From Halovibrio variabilis (GTDB lineage: Bacteria > Pseudomonadota > Gammaproteobacteria > Pseudomonadales > Halomonadaceae), in contig NZ_BJXV01000010.1 of NCBI RefSeq assembly GCF_007991175.1, forward strand, positions 167,460 to 231,459: a stretch of DNA of 64,000 bases. Reading direction: 5' to 3'. Positions 45,449 to 55,516 of the stretch are shown in pieces. Positions within the stretch are counted from its first letter, which is position 1; each line of letters starts with the position of its first letter. Under the pieces are notes generated by a model. The model was given only the letters and a program-made list of their open reading frames with translations. It was not told the origin of the DNA and did no database searches. Position numbers and translations under genes: made by a program.

Positions 45449-46474
45449 TTAACCCCCCGCTTCAACGCTAGTCGGATGGCTGCGCATGGCATGATCCTGA
45501 CTGGCTTGGTGATTGGTGTCACGACCGGATGCGGCCGTGTGCTCGCCTGCGAGGGCGCTTTCACCGTCGTGTGAGTCAGCATGGTCGCTGCTCACCGGGT
45601 GATCGCCGCCCATATTGTGCTCACCGCCGGTATGGAAGCTTTTCAAGATGCTTTCATACAGCGAAGGCGAAATGGCCGAGAAGTACTCCACCGGGTTTGA
45701 TTCGCTGGGCTCAGCCAACGCCTCATAACCTTCGGGGTAGGTCAGCGTTTGTGGCGCACCGCGAACCGTTTCAACCCAGGCGTCAAAATCATCGGGCGTG
45801 GTTACCTTGGCTTCAAAGGTCATCCCCGAGAAGCCCGCGCCGCTGTAATTGGTGGAGCGCCCTGGATAATCGCCAATTTCATCGGCGATCAGGTGAACAT
45901 CGTTATCCATACCCGCCATGGCATAGATCTGGCTGCCCAGGCGAGGGATAAAGAAGGCGTTCATCACCGAGCCGGAACTCACCCGAAAGCGCACGGGCGT
46001 ATCCACCGGAAAGGCCACTTCGTTAACGCTGGCAATGCCCTGCTCGGGGTAGATAAACAGCCATTTCCAATCGAGTGCCACCGCCTGTATTTCGATCGGC
46101 GCCACGTCGCTTTCCAGCGGCTTGTGGGGGTCAAGGCTGTGGGACGTTTTCCAGGTCAACAGAGCAAGCACGGCGATAATCGCGCAGGGCACGATCCATA
46201 CCACCGCTTCAATCACGTTGGAGTGCGCCCAGTCAGGGGTATATTTAGCCATGCTGTTGCTGCGCCGATAGCGCCAGCCAAACAACAGCGTCATGGCTAT
46301 CACCGGTATAACCACAATCAACATCAGGCCAAAGGCGGTGAGAATCAGCGTACGCTGCTCAGCGCCAATTTGGCCTTTGGGGTCTAACAGCGCCGAACTA
46401 CAGCCTGCTAGAAACAGACACAGCACAAGGAGCACCAAGGTGCCTCGCCTGCGCCAAAGTGAGCGTCGTTGCAT
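45449..46474 (-). CDS. cyoA: cytochrome o ubiquinol oxidase subunit II with His-rich tail
   Basis: A 341-residue subunit II with a lipoprotein signal (LVLLVLCLFLAGC, Cys25), two helices and a cupredoxin-like domain (ALDWKWLFIYPEQGIASVNE, MNAFFIPRLGSQIYAMAGM). As in quinol oxidases, the CuA ligands are absent. After about residue 280 comes an unusual tail of some 60 residues rich in His, Asp, Ser and Gly (for instance GGEHNMGGDHPVSSDHADSH), not part of the enterobacterial protein's conserved fold. It is the first gene of cyoABCDE. Confidence 0.95.
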   Translation of the reverse strand: MQRRSLWRRRGTLVLLVLCLFLAGCSSALLDPKGQIGAEQRTLILTAFGLMLIVVIPVIAMTLLFGWRYRRSNSMAKYTPDWAHSNVIEAVVWIVPCAIIAVLALLTWKTSHSLDPHKPLESDVAPIEIQAVALDWKWLFIYPEQGIASVNEVAFPVDTPVRFRVSSGSVMNAFFIPRLGSQIYAMAGMDNDVHLIADEIGDYPGRSTNYSGAGFSGMTFEAKVTTPDDFDAWVETVRGAPQTLTYPEGYEALAEPSESNPVEYFSAISPSLYESILKSFHTGGEHNMGGDHPVSSDHADSHDGESALAGEHTAASGRDTNHQASQDHAMRSHPTSVEAGG

Positions 46475-46777
46475 GGTGTGATCTCGTTAGAAATTGATTG
46501 AAATACTCGCCAGCCATGCCATCAAAAAAATAGCAGGCTAACTACCACCCCATACTCTTCCCAAAACATGCTCGTAAGAGCATTGCGTGTAGCAGTGAGG
46601 TCATTGCTCCGGGAAAAATATGCGTCGCCGAATGGGGGTTAGCGACGAGCCTCGGCAACTCAAGCGCAAACGACTAAAGCAGCTAAGACTAAAGTATTTT
46701 CTATTGATCTAGGTCATTACAGAAGTGGCGCATTGCCGCACCCCAGCTATTGACGACGATGGGCAGCCGGGAATGGG
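46475..46777. other. intergenic region upstream of cyoA
   Basis: About 300 bases between cyoA and the end of deoR. It must hold the cyo promoter. A 6-bp hairpin ATGCTC-GTAA-GAGCAT lies at 46568-46583. TTGATCTAGGTCAT at 46704-46717 resembles an FNR/Anr box (TTGAT-N4-ATCAA) with two mismatches, which would fit the known anaerobic repression of cyo, although it lies about 230 bases from cyoA. Confidence 0.35.
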
Positions 46778-47554
46778 TTACGCCACGGTGACGGCGGGAA
46801 CATGGTGGCCGTGGCCAGCGAGCAATTGCGGGGCACCCTGCTCGTCGGTGACCACCACATCAAAATCGTCCAGGGCGGCGAAATAAGCAGGACGCACCAC
46901 GCCAAACTTACTAGCATCAACGACGAGTAGGCGCTGCATAGCGGTGGCAATAGCCGCCTGTTTGGGGGCCACCTCGTGGAAGTGAAAGCAGCTAATCCCA
47001 CGCGCCAAGTCGACCCCCGCCGCGGAGATCAACGCTTTGTTAATGCCTAACCGCTCAATGGCGGCAGCCATATTGTCACTACTAAACGACTGCGAGGCGG
47101 CGTAAAACAGCCCGCCGAGTAGCACTAAGCGTACGTTGGGCAGCGCCGCCACCGCATTAGCGACGTTAAGCGCGTAAGTCACGACCGTGAGTTCATGAAA
47201 GTGGCTCAACTGGCTCAACAAGGGAATCAACGTGGAGCCACAGTCAATAAACAGCGTATCGCCCTCTTCAATAAAGGCGAGGGCGCGCTGACAGAGGCGG
47301 TACTTTGCCTGATAGTGGCTGGCCTGCTGCTCGGTTAAATCGTAGATCGGCGTGACGCCGGGGTAGCTCGCCATCACCAAGCGCCCACCCAGTAGGCTAA
47401 TCGACGTGGCCTGGGTGGTAAGATCGCGGCGAATGGTCATTTCTGAGACACCGCAAAGCTCTGCCGCATCACGCAGGTGAAGAGTGCCGCCACTGGCAAG
47501 CGCTTCCTGAAGTTTGGCAAGGCGCAGCGCGCTACGGCCATTCACGGTGGGCAT
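46778..47554 (-). CDS. deoR: DeoR family transcriptional regulator
   Basis: A DeoR-type repressor of 258 residues if started at the ATG at 47554; the open frame reaches back to 47722, but homology begins at RLAKLQEALASGGTLHLRDA. The helix-turn-helix is AELCGVSEMTIRRDLTT, and the sugar-phosphate sensor part has DTLFIDCGSTLIPLL and ISAAGVDLARGISCFHFHE, close to enterobacterial DeoR. The likely inducer is deoxyribose 5-phosphate. It is divergent from the tsx-nupC-deo genes, whose promoter carries two near-consensus DeoR operators. Confidence 0.9.
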   Translation of the reverse strand: MPTVNGRSALRLAKLQEALASGGTLHLRDAAELCGVSEMTIRRDLTTQATSISLLGGRLVMASYPGVTPIYDLTEQQASHYQAKYRLCQRALAFIEEGDTLFIDCGSTLIPLLSQLSHFHELTVVTYALNVANAVAALPNVRLVLLGGLFYAASQSFSSDNMAAAIERLGINKALISAAGVDLARGISCFHFHEVAPKQAAIATAMQRLLVVDASKFGVVRPAYFAALDDFDVVVTDEQGAPQLLAGHGHHVPAVTVA

Positions 47555-47727
47555 CTCCTGGCAACATCCTCTTACGGCAGTGATTGCGGGTATATTTTTG
47601 GCGTTTTCATGCTGAGTAAGCGGCGACCAACATTCCACTCTCATGGCCGCTATTAACGCACATAACGAAACGTTCAGACGCTTCATTACATTTAAATAGC
47701 GTTGATATGACAACACTTGCAAATCAA

Positions 47728-47764
47728 CGTTAGAAAAATAACACTAAATGTTATAATTTTAACA
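47728..47764 (+). promoter_or_regulatory. two DeoR operators on the tsx-nupC promoter
   Basis: TGTTATAATTTTAACA (47749-47764) matches the classic E. coli DeoR operator TGTTAGAATTCTAACA at 14 of 16 bases, and CGTTAGAAAAATAACA (47728-47743) at 12 or 13. Their centres are 21 bases apart, two helical turns. The first contains the likely -10 TATAAT (47752-47757); the second covers the -35 region. Repression by the adjacent DeoR is expected. Confidence 0.8.
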
Positions 47765-47843
47765 TTAACGCCAGCCCGCATAATGACAATTTCCCGGATA
47801 GCCAAACCCAGAATGGCTCCGCTACAACCTTGTTGAGGCTTAC

Positions 47844-48695
47844 ATGACTGTTCGTACCCATTTACGTACCCACCTTCAGGCTGCATCCCTTGTCGCGCTT
47901 GGCACTGGCGTATTAGGAGCAACATTTGCCACACCGCTGATGGCAGATGACGCTCAGCCCCACCCGCTTGATCGACTCTGGTCATTCGCCAACGTCTCGG
48001 TTAACTACCTGGACTGGTCGAACGGCACCGAAGCACGCACCGCCTCTAATGCGGCGAAAAGTGACTTTATGTTTCTCGAAATCGAAGGCGGCGCTGGCTT
48101 TAGCTGGGGCGAGTTCTACGGTTTCTTTGATTTCGAGAACCCCACCAACGACCAGTTTGATGCGTCGAGTGGCGGCAAGGACAATTTTCGCACCGCGGGG
48201 AAAGTAACCTCGCACATTTACCTGGGCGATAGCCCGCTATCGATCTACGCCCACCTTTATGACTTCCGCGACTACGGTTATGATAGCCGCGAGCAGGATC
48301 AAATTCTGGGTCTGGGCTACCGCACGACGTTTGATAACGGCCTGTGGTTCAAACCCTTTATTGGTGCCGCACGCGTACAAAGTAATGGCTATACCGGCAT
48401 GAACGGCTTTATGGCTGGCTGGGTAGCGGGTTATGATTTCACCGCGTTCGACCAGAACTTCAGCGTGACTAACTGGCACGAGCAGACCTTTGGCCGCGAT
48501 GACGAGTACCTGGAAGATAACTACGTGGGCGATAAAGCGGGCAGCGTGGGCACCAATGGTGCACTGAGTTTGTGGTGGCATCCGAGAGATTTGATCACCA
48601 CCGGCGTCCAGTATCGCTACTCTGAAAACAAGCTGGGCACCCCTAATGATTATCAGAATGCGATAATCTACTCCGTCAAGCTCAACTTACTATAA
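47844..48695 (+). CDS. Tsx-like nucleoside-specific outer-membrane channel
   Basis: A 283-residue beta-barrel protein with a signal peptide (ending ATPLMADDA, cut near residue 37) and the Tsx/OmpK pattern: WSFANVSVNYLDWSNGTE, GEFYGFFDFENPTNDQFD, LSIYAHLYDFRDYGYD, and a terminal strand ending KLNLL. It passes nucleosides across the outer membrane, ahead of nupC. GAGG precedes the ATG. It is the first gene of the DeoR-controlled transcript. Confidence 0.88.
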   Translation: MTVRTHLRTHLQAASLVALGTGVLGATFATPLMADDAQPHPLDRLWSFANVSVNYLDWSNGTEARTASNAAKSDFMFLEIEGGAGFSWGEFYGFFDFENPTNDQFDASSGGKDNFRTAGKVTSHIYLGDSPLSIYAHLYDFRDYGYDSREQDQILGLGYRTTFDNGLWFKPFIGAARVQSNGYTGMNGFMAGWVAGYDFTAFDQNFSVTNWHEQTFGRDDEYLEDNYVGDKAGSVGTNGALSLWWHPRDLITTGVQYRYSENKLGTPNDYQNAIIYSVKLNLL

Positions 48696-48731
48696 CCGCG
48701 TTTCTCACACGCGGACTCGAAGGATCTCCCT

Positions 48732-50015
48732 ATGACACTCCTTATGAGCTTGGTGGGTATGATCACTCTAGTGATCATTGCCCTGATCTTCTCTTACGAC
48801 CGTAAATCCATTCGGCTACGCACCGTGCTGGGCGCCTTTGCTATTCAAGCGGGTATCGGTGCCTTTGTACTCTATGTGCCCTTTGGCCAGACAGTACTAC
48901 AAACCATTTCCTCCGGCGTTAGCCAAATTTTGGTGTACGCCAACGACGGTATCGGCTTTCTGTTCGGCGGCTTAGCGGATGTGGATAACGTTGGCTTTGT
49001 ATTTGCCATCAAAGTCCTGCCGGTGATTATCTTCTTCTCCTCGCTAATCGCCGTGCTTTACTACATCGGCATTATGCAGTGGGTGATTCGCATTCTGGGT
49101 GGCGCCCTGCAAAAAGCGCTGGGCACCTCGCGGACTGAATCACTTTCCGCAACGGCGAATATTTTCGTCGGCCAAACCGAAGCGCCGCTGGTGGTACGCC
49201 CGTTTATCGCCCGCATGACGCCTTCGCAGCTGTTTGCGGTCATGTGTGGTGGTTTGGCGTCTGTCGCCGGGTCAGTATTGGCGGGTTACGCGGCGCTGGG
49301 CATTCCCATGGAGTACCTGGTGGCCGCGTCGTTTATGGCGGCCCCCGGCGGGCTGCTGTTTGCCAAGCTGATCATGCCCGAAACTCAAGACACCACCGAC
49401 GGCGATAGCGTTTCCAAGGTCGAGGAAGAGATCGAGGCCCAGGAGGATAAACCCGCCAACGTGCTGGATGCGGCGGCATCGGGTGCGACATCAGGCTTAA
49501 TGCTGGCAGCCAACGTGGGTGCCATGCTGCTGGCGTTTATCGCGCTGATTGCCTTAATCAACGGCATTTTAGGCGGCATTGGCGGCTGGGTAGGGTTTGA
49601 CTCGCTAAGCCTGGAGCTGATCCTGGGTTGGCTGTTCGCCCCGCTGGCTTTCCTGTTGGGGGTCCCCTGGGAAGAGGCGACCCTGGCAGGCTCCTTCATT
49701 GGCCAAAAATTAGTGGTCAACGAGTTTGTCGCCTACATCAACCTAGCGCCCTACATTGATGGGGAACAGGTGGTGGCTGCCACGGGTCAATTGATGACAC
49801 CGCACACCATGGCGATTCTTTCTTTTGCCCTGTGTGGCTTTGCGAACCTTTCCTCCATAGCGATCTTGCTGGGTGGCCTGGGCAGCATTGCGCCAACCCG
49901 GCGTAAAGAGATTGCCCGCTTTGGCGTTAAAGCGGTGTTGGCCGGTACACTTTCTAACCTGATGTCGGCCTCTATTGCTGGCTTCTTTATTGCGTTGAGT
50001 AATGCGACCGCCTGA
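48732..50015 (+). CDS. nupC: NupC/CNT-family nucleoside:cation symporter
   Basis: A 427-residue concentrative nucleoside transporter with ten or so helices. Signature blocks are [20 protein letters not shown], the gate motif [15 protein letters not shown], and [21 protein letters not shown], followed by [17 protein letters not shown] and the C-terminal [20 protein letters not shown]. It imports nucleosides for the deo enzymes. A strong terminator follows its stop, separating it in part from deoC. Confidence 0.95.
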   Translation: MTLLMSLVGMITLVIIALIFSYDRKSIRLRTVLGAFAIQAGIGAFVLYVPFGQTVLQTISSGVSQILVYANDGIGFLFGGLADVDNVGFVFAIKVLPVIIFFSSLIAVLYYIGIMQWVIRILGGALQKALGTSRTESLSATANIFVGQTEAPLVVRPFIARMTPSQLFAVMCGGLASVAGSVLAGYAALGIPMEYLVAASFMAAPGGLLFAKLIMPETQDTTDGDSVSKVEEEIEAQEDKPANVLDAAASGATSGLMLAANVGAMLLAFIALIALINGILGGIGGWVGFDSLSLELILGWLFAPLAFLLGVPWEEATLAGSFIGQKLVVNEFVAYINLAPYIDGEQVVAATGQLMTPHTMAILSFALCGFANLSSIAILLGGLGSIAPTRRKEIARFGVKAVLAGTLSNLMSASIAGFFIALSNATA

Positions 50016-50040
50016 CGCAGCGTGTACGACACAACACGGC

Positions 50041-50079
50041 GGGCGCTGCTATTTTTACGCAGTGCCCGTTTTTTCTTTT
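50041..50079 (+). terminator. intrinsic terminator between nupC and deoC
   Basis: GGGCGCTGC (50041-50049) and GCAGTGCCC (50059-50067) form a nine-pair stem with one wobble, and a T-rich run (TTTTTTCTTTT) follows at 50069-50079. Only about 20 bases remain before deoC, so deoC has no room for its own promoter after it. Confidence 0.85.
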
Positions 50080-50098
50080 ACTGATTTGCGAGAACGCC

Positions 50099-50893
50099 AT
50101 GACCGCGACTGCCCCTTCACACGTTGTTCAAGCCGCCCGCCAAGCGCTGACCCTTATGGACTTGACGAGCCTGAATGACACTGACACCGATGCCACCATT
50201 GAATCGCTGTGCCAGCAGGTAAAAACGCCCTTTGGCACCCCTGCCGCTGTTTGCGTCTACCCGCAGTTTATCGTCACGGCGCAACGCGCGCTTACCGCTC
50301 ACAACCTCAACGCTCAAGTTAAGATTGCCACGGTGACTAACTTCCCTAACGGTGGCGACGACATTATGGGCGCCGCCCGGGAAACCCGCGATGCAGTCGC
50401 CTCCGGCGCCCATGAAGTCGATGTGGTGTTCCCCTACCGCACGCTGATGGCGGGCGACGAAGAAACCGGCCTGGAATTGGTTGAGATGTGCAAAGCCGCC
50501 TGCGCTGGTCAGGCGCTGCTCAAAGTGATCATTGAGTCAGGCGAGCTTAAAGAGCCTGCGCTAATCAAACGCGCCAGCGAACTGGCCATTGAAGGCGGCG
50601 CCGACTTTATTAAAACCTCAACCGGCAAAGTGGCCGTTAACGCCACCCTGGAAGCCGCCGAGATCATGCTCCAGGCAATTAAAGCCAGCGGCCAAGACGT
50701 CGGCTTTAAAGCGGCGGGAGGCGTTAAAACCGCCGAAGACGCGGCGGAATACCTGGCCCTTGCCAACCACATCATGGGACCAGGCTGGGCGACACCCGCG
50801 CACTTTCGCTTTGGCGCCTCTAGCCTGCTCGGCAACCTGCTGGAAGCCTTGACCGGCAACACCAACGCGGCTTCCTTTGACGGAGGTTACTAA
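50099..50893 (+). CDS. deoC: deoxyribose-phosphate aldolase
   Basis: A 264-residue class I aldolase that splits deoxyribose 5-phosphate into acetaldehyde and glyceraldehyde 3-phosphate. It shows the reactive-lysine motif FIKTSTGK and, earlier, [14 protein letters not shown] and [24 protein letters not shown] holds the second lysine. Length is normal for the longer DeoC form. Its stop overlaps the deoA start (TAATG). Confidence 0.96.
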   Translation: MTATAPSHVVQAARQALTLMDLTSLNDTDTDATIESLCQQVKTPFGTPAAVCVYPQFIVTAQRALTAHNLNAQVKIATVTNFPNGGDDIMGAARETRDAVASGAHEVDVVFPYRTLMAGDEETGLELVEMCKAACAGQALLKVIIESGELKEPALIKRASELAIEGGADFIKTSTGKVAVNATLEAAEIMLQAIKASGQDVGFKAAGGVKTAEDAAEYLALANHIMGPGWATPAHFRFGASSLLGNLLEALTGNTNAASFDGGY

Positions 50894-52260
50894 TGGCTAC
50901 CAACGCCATGAAACACGCGCTACTGCCGCAGGAGCTGATTCGCCTTAAGCGCGATAACCAGCCGCTGCCTGCTGAAGAGATCAAAGGGTTTGTGCAAGGC
51001 ATTGCCGACGAGCGTATCAGCGACGCCCAGATTGGCGCCTTCACCATGGCGGTGTTTCTCAACGGCATGAGCCGCGAAGAAGTGGTGGCGCTGACCACCG
51101 CGACCCGCGATTCCGGCCACGTCATGCAGTGGCGCGACATGAACCTGCCCGGGCCGATTGTGGATAAGCACTCCACCGGCGGCGTGGGTGACTTGGTCTC
51201 GCTGGTGCTGGGCCCCTGGGTGGCCGCCTGCGGCGCCTTTGTGCCGATGATTTCCGGACGCGGCCTGGGCCACACCGGCGGCACCCTGGATAAGCTCGAA
51301 TCGATCCCCGGCTACGACCCCTACCCCGCTCCTGAGCGTTTCCGCGAGGTGGTCAAAGCCACCGGTGTGGCGATTATCGGCCAAACCGGTGACTTGGCAC
51401 CGGCCGACAAGCGCATCTACGGCGTGCGCGATGTGACCGCCACGGTGGAATCGATTCCGCTGATTACGGCCTCTATTCTGGGCAAGAAGCTCGCCTCCGG
51501 CCTGGATGCGCTGGTGATGGACGTAAAAGTCGGCAGCGGCGCTTTTATGCCCACCCCGGAAAAATCCCGCGAACTGGCCAAAAGCATCGCCAATGTGGCC
51601 ACCCAAGCGGGCACGCCCACTACCGCCCTGCTTACCGATATGAGCCAGCCGCTGGCTCCCTGCGCCGGTAACGCCGTTGAAATCGTCGAGACCCTGGCCC
51701 TGCTGCGCGGCGAGCGCCCCAACAGCCGTGTGATGCAAGTCACCCGCGAGCTGGCAGTTGAGATGCTGATCGCTGGAAAACTCGCAGGCTCCCGTGAAGA
51801 GGCGCTTACCCAGCTTGAGAAGGCGCTGACCTCCGGCGCTGCCGCTGAAGTGTTCGCCCGCATGGTGCGCGAACTTGGCGGCCCCAGCGACTTTATGGAG
51901 CGCTCCGAACACTACCTGGCCAAAGCCGACGTCATTAAACCCGTGTATGCCGAGCAGCTAGGCAATTCACCTCAAACGGTCCAACGGATTGATACCCGCG
52001 CCGTGGGCATGAGCGTGGTGGAACTCGGCGGTGGCCGCCTGCGTAACGACGCCAGCGTCGACCACAGCGTCGGCTTCACCGATATCGTCGAAATCGGCGA
52101 GAACGTGGATAGCCAGCGCCCCATCGCTTTTGTACACGCCCGCAGTGATGCCGCCGCCGAGCGCGCCGCGGAGCAATTGCGCGCTGCGTTCACGATTGGC
52201 GAAGGCACTGCCAGCGCCGATACCCTGCTGCAAGACACCTTCCGTGGAGAAGCCTTATGA
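50893..52260 (+). CDS. deoA: thymidine phosphorylase
   Basis: A 455-residue enzyme that converts thymidine and phosphate to thymine and deoxyribose 1-phosphate. The family signature is [11 protein letters not shown], followed by [20 protein letters not shown] and SLIAS-like [20 protein letters not shown] with [12 protein letters not shown]. It overlaps deoC by one base and deoB by four (ATGA). Confidence 0.96.
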   Translation: MATNAMKHALLPQELIRLKRDNQPLPAEEIKGFVQGIADERISDAQIGAFTMAVFLNGMSREEVVALTTATRDSGHVMQWRDMNLPGPIVDKHSTGGVGDLVSLVLGPWVAACGAFVPMISGRGLGHTGGTLDKLESIPGYDPYPAPERFREVVKATGVAIIGQTGDLAPADKRIYGVRDVTATVESIPLITASILGKKLASGLDALVMDVKVGSGAFMPTPEKSRELAKSIANVATQAGTPTTALLTDMSQPLAPCAGNAVEIVETLALLRGERPNSRVMQVTRELAVEMLIAGKLAGSREEALTQLEKALTSGAAAEVFARMVRELGGPSDFMERSEHYLAKADVIKPVYAEQLGNSPQTVQRIDTRAVGMSVVELGGGRLRNDASVDHSVGFTDIVEIGENVDSQRPIAFVHARSDAAAERAAEQLRAAFTIGEGTASADTLLQDTFRGEAL

Positions 52261-53501
52261 GCCGCGCAATCGTCATAGTCCTCGATTCGTTTGGAATTGG
52301 CGCCGCCCCGGATGCCGCCGCTTTCGGCGATGAAGGCGCTGACACCCTGGGCCATATCGCTGCCGCCTGCGCCCGCGGCGAGGCGGATAACGCCAACCGC
52401 GCCGGCCCGCTAACGCTGCCCAACATGGCCAAACTGGGGCTGTTTCACGCCCACCGCGATGCCACAGGCAGCGTTGCGATGGGCGTGACGCTACCGGAAA
52501 ACCTGGCAGGCGCTTACGCCCACGGCAAGGAAATTTCCAGCGGCAAAGACACTCCCTCCGGCCACTGGGAAATCGCCGGCGTGCCGGTGCGCTTCGACTG
52601 GGGCTACTTTCTGGATAAAACCGACAGTTTCCCCCTTGAGCTGCTCGACGCCATCGTGCAAGAGGCCGACCTCAACGGGGTGATTGGCAACTGCCACGCC
52701 TCGGGCACTGAGATCATCGCCCGGCTGGGTGAAGAGCATGTTGCCACCGGCAAGCCGATTGTTTATACCTCGGCGGACTCGGTATTTCAGATTGCCGCCC
52801 ACGAAGAGCATTTCGGCCTGGAACGGCTTTATACGCTATGCGAAACCGTTCGCGAGCTGCTGGCGCCTTACAACATTGGCCGCGTGATTGCACGTCCGTT
52901 TATCGGTGAGGACAGCACCACCTTCGCCCGCACCGGCAACCGCCGCGACTACAGCGTTGAACCGCCAGCGCCCACGGTGCTGCAAAAGCTTGCCGATGCC
53001 GGTGGCGAAGTGGTCTCGATTGGTAAAATCGCCGATATCTACGCCCACTGCGGCATTACCCACAAGGTAAAAGCCAGCGGCCACGATGCGCTGATGGACG
53101 CCACGCTTAATGAGATTGAGCGCACTAGCCAACGCGACGTTGGCGAGCGCGCCATGATCATGGCCAACTTTGTCGATTTTGACTCGGTCTACGGCCACCG
53201 CCGCGACGTGCCGGGCTATGCCGCCGCGCTGGAAGATTTTGATGCCAAGCTGCCCAAGTTGCTTGCCGCGCTAAGCGAAGACGACCTGCTGATTCTCACC
53301 GCCGATCACGGCTGCGACCCCAGCTGGCACGGCACCGAGCATACCCGTGAGTACATTCCCATTCTGGTACACGGCCCCGGCTTTACCCCCGGCCCGCTGG
53401 GCGAACGCGGCACCTTTGCCGATATTGGCCAAACCCTGGCCGACTTTTTCCTGTTACCGGCCATGGCCGATGGTACAAGCTTTCTTCCTAACGCTTCATA
53501 A
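52257..53501 (+). CDS. deoB: phosphopentomutase
   Basis: A 414-residue alkaline-phosphatase-fold mutase that converts (deoxy)ribose 1-phosphate to the 5-phosphate, linking the phosphorylases to DeoC. It starts with [20 protein letters not shown] (metal Asp), has [13 protein letters not shown] with the phosphothreonine, and ends with [20 protein letters not shown], which holds the Asp/His metal site. It overlaps deoA by four bases. Confidence 0.97.
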   Translation: MSRAIVIVLDSFGIGAAPDAAAFGDEGADTLGHIAAACARGEADNANRAGPLTLPNMAKLGLFHAHRDATGSVAMGVTLPENLAGAYAHGKEISSGKDTPSGHWEIAGVPVRFDWGYFLDKTDSFPLELLDAIVQEADLNGVIGNCHASGTEIIARLGEEHVATGKPIVYTSADSVFQIAAHEEHFGLERLYTLCETVRELLAPYNIGRVIARPFIGEDSTTFARTGNRRDYSVEPPAPTVLQKLADAGGEVVSIGKIADIYAHCGITHKVKASGHDALMDATLNEIERTSQRDVGERAMIMANFVDFDSVYGHRRDVPGYAAALEDFDAKLPKLLAALSEDDLLILTADHGCDPSWHGTEHTREYIPILVHGPGFTPGPLGERGTFADIGQTLADFFLLPAMADGTSFLPNAS

Positions 53502-53528
53502 AGGCCAGCCGCTTAAAGGAGATCTTTG

Positions 53529-54248
53529 ATGGCTACCCCACATATTAACGCTGCCCCCGGTGATTTCGCCGATACTGTACTAATGCCCGGCGACCCGCTG
53601 CGCGCCAAGTACATCGCCGACACCTACCTGGAGAACGTTCGCCAGGTCAACGACGTGCGCAACATGTTCGGCTACACCGGCACGTATCAAGGCCGCGAGA
53701 TTTCCGTGATGGGCCACGGCATGGGCATTCCCTCGGTCTCCATCTACGCCAAAGAGCTAATTACCGATTACGGCGTTAAGTCGCTGATTCGTGTGGGCTC
53801 CTGCGGTGCGGTGCGCGACGATGTCAACGTCCGCGATGTGGTGATTGGTATGGGCGCCAGCACCGACTCCAAAGTTAATCGCATGCGCTTTAACGACCAC
53901 GACTTCGCCGCGCTGGCTGATTTTGAACTCACCCAGCACGCCGTGGCTGCCGCCAAGGCCAGAAACGTGCCGGTCAAAGTCGGCAACATCTTTTCGGCCG
54001 ACCTGTTCTACAACCCGCAAACCGAAATGGCTGAAATGCTCAAGCGCTACGGTATTGTCGGCGTTGAAATGGAAGCGGCGGGCCTTTACGGCGTCGCCGC
54101 CGAGTTTGGCGCCCGCGCCATGACCATCTGCACCGTGTCGGACCACATCCTGAAAGGCGACTCGCTCTCCAGCACCGAACGTCAATCCACTTTCGACGAT
54201 ATGATGCTGATTGCTTTAGACACCGTGCTACGCGACGACGCGAAGTAA
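53529..54248 (+). CDS. deoD: purine-nucleoside phosphorylase
   Basis: A 239-residue hexameric-type phosphorylase. The start is the ATG at 53529, with AAGGAG 7 bases upstream (an adjacent TTG is in frame). Blocks: [67 protein letters not shown], and the purine-site SDHILKGD. It splits purine (deoxy)nucleosides to base and pentose 1-phosphate. Confidence 0.97.
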   Translation: MATPHINAAPGDFADTVLMPGDPLRAKYIADTYLENVRQVNDVRNMFGYTGTYQGREISVMGHGMGIPSVSIYAKELITDYGVKSLIRVGSCGAVRDDVNVRDVVIGMGASTDSKVNRMRFNDHDFAALADFELTQHAVAAAKARNVPVKVGNIFSADLFYNPQTEMAEMLKRYGIVGVEMEAAGLYGVAAEFGARAMTICTVSDHILKGDSLSSTERQSTFDDMMLIALDTVLRDDAK

Positions 54249-54269
54249 ACAATCAATGAGGCCGTGGTC

Positions 54270-54689
54270 ATGAGTCAGCAAGCAGATGAAATAGCAGAAG
54301 AGATCGTTCAAACGTTGTTCAGCGCGCGGGCTAACGCCTATGTGCCCTACTCCGCGCACCCGGTGGCGTCGGTGATGGTGACCCCGGACGGCCAGCAGTT
54401 TACCGGCGCTAACGTGGAAGTGGCCCACTACAAAGGCCTGTGCGCCGAAGCCTCGGCGATTTCCGCCATGATCACCGCCGGGCAGCGCCAGTTGGCGACC
54501 GTGTATGTCATGGGCCCCGGTGATCATCTGTGCACGCCCTGCGGCGATTGCCGTCAGCGGATTCGTGAGTTCGCCACACCCGAGACACTCATCAAGGTGC
54601 TTTCCGGCAGCGGTGAGCTACTCAAAACCTACACCATGGAAGCACTGCTGCCCGACGCTTTCGGCCCCGAGCAACTGCCACCGCGTTAA
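54270..54689 (+). CDS. cdd: cytidine deaminase
   Basis: A 139-residue tetrameric-type cytidine deaminase. Zinc ligands and catalytic Glu are in LCAEASAI and PCGDCRQRI, and the substrate loop is in ANAYVPYSAHPVASVM. It starts at the ATG at 54270 (GAGG upstream); GTG at 54264 is also in frame. It makes uridine from cytidine and completes the operon. The uridine phosphorylase expected for the next step is not in the window. Confidence 0.94.
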   Translation: MSQQADEIAEEIVQTLFSARANAYVPYSAHPVASVMVTPDGQQFTGANVEVAHYKGLCAEASAISAMITAGQRQLATVYVMGPGDHLCTPCGDCRQRIREFATPETLIKVLSGSGELLKTYTMEALLPDAFGPEQLPPR

Positions 54690-54751
54690 GCCAGGCTACC
54701 CCTCGGCACCCCCGGATGACCCAGCGCAGTCAATGAACACCTGCCGCAAAA

Positions 54752-54778
54752 GCTCGCTACTCAATAGCGGGCTTTCTT
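54752..54778 (+). terminator. terminator after cdd
   Basis: GCTCGCTA and TAGCGGGC form an eight-pair stem with one mismatch around a five-base loop, followed by TTTCTT, about 60 bases after the cdd stop. Confidence 0.75.
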
Positions 54779-54813
54779 GCCCTATCTTTCTTGCCCTATC
54801 TTTTTTGCCCTAT
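54773..54813. repeat. 14-bp tandem repeat, three copies
   Basis: The unit tttcttgccctatc is repeated at 54773, 54787 and 54801 (the third with one C-to-T change), immediately after the cdd terminator stem and 14 bases before the end of the CBS gene. Confidence 0.85.
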
Positions 54814-54826
54814 GGAGAGGGTTAGC

Positions 54827-55516
54827 CTACATATACCCTACGCCGGGCGGCATCATGCCCAGGTGATTTTCCACTCGGATAACGCCGGGCACGTTTTCCG
54901 CCGCCACTGTCACCGCCTTTTTTTGTTCAAGTGACTCGACCAGTCCCCATATTTCCACGCCACCGCCATCCACTATCAGGCTGATATTCTCGGATCGCAC
55001 GCCGGTATTCTGCTCCACCTCGTTTAAAATGGCCTCGCGAATTTTGCGGTCATCCGTGGGGGACTGGGTCGGCGCGACCGCGGCATTGGCAATCCCCTGC
55101 AGTAAGTTCGCGCGGCTGACAATGCCCACCAGTTTGCCTTCGCGCAGCACGGGCACCCGCTTGATATGATGTTTTTCCAGCATTCGCGCAATGGTATGTA
55201 GCGGCGTATTTTCCGCCACGCACAGCGGGTTCGCCGTCATCACTTCATGGGCTTTGCGCCCATGGGTTTTGACATACTCTTGTGGGTCTTTGCCGCCGGA
55301 AAACAGTGTCAGCCACCAGGAGTGGCCGTGTTTCTCGACATCTTTGACCCGGCGCATTAAATCGCCTTCGCTAACAATCCCCACTACCTTATTGTCCTTA
55401 TTGACAACCGGAACCGCGCTAATACGATTTTCAAGCAGCCGTTGCGCGATTTCACGCACTTCCGTATCGGGACCGACGCTCACCACTTTGGGTGTCATAA
55501 TATCGATAGCTTGCAT
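54827..55516 (-). CDS. CBS-domain pair plus BON-domain protein
   Basis: A 229-residue cytoplasmic protein with two CBS domains (about 1-60, IMTPKVVSVGPDTEVREIA; and about 90-145, MTANPLCVAENTPLHTIARM) and a C-terminal BON domain (about 160-225, with GGGVEIWGLVESLEQKKAV). CBS pairs bind adenosyl ligands; BON domains bind phospholipid or partner proteins. This arrangement is common and its target unknown. GGAGG precedes the ATG. It converges on the deo operon. Confidence 0.9.
   Translation of the reverse strand: MQAIDIMTPKVVSVGPDTEVREIAQRLLENRISAVPVVNKDNKVVGIVSEGDLMRRVKDVEKHGHSWWLTLFSGGKDPQEYVKTHGRKAHEVMTANPLCVAENTPLHTIARMLEKHHIKRVPVLREGKLVGIVSRANLLQGIANAAVAPTQSPTDDRKIREAILNEVEQNTGVRSENISLIVDGGGVEIWGLVESLEQKKAVTVAAENVPGVIRVENHLGMMPPGVGYM

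Noticed and set aside
50920..51912. 330-codon minus-strand frame inside deoA
   Set aside because: Shadow; no start signal and no motif, while deoA is unmistakable.
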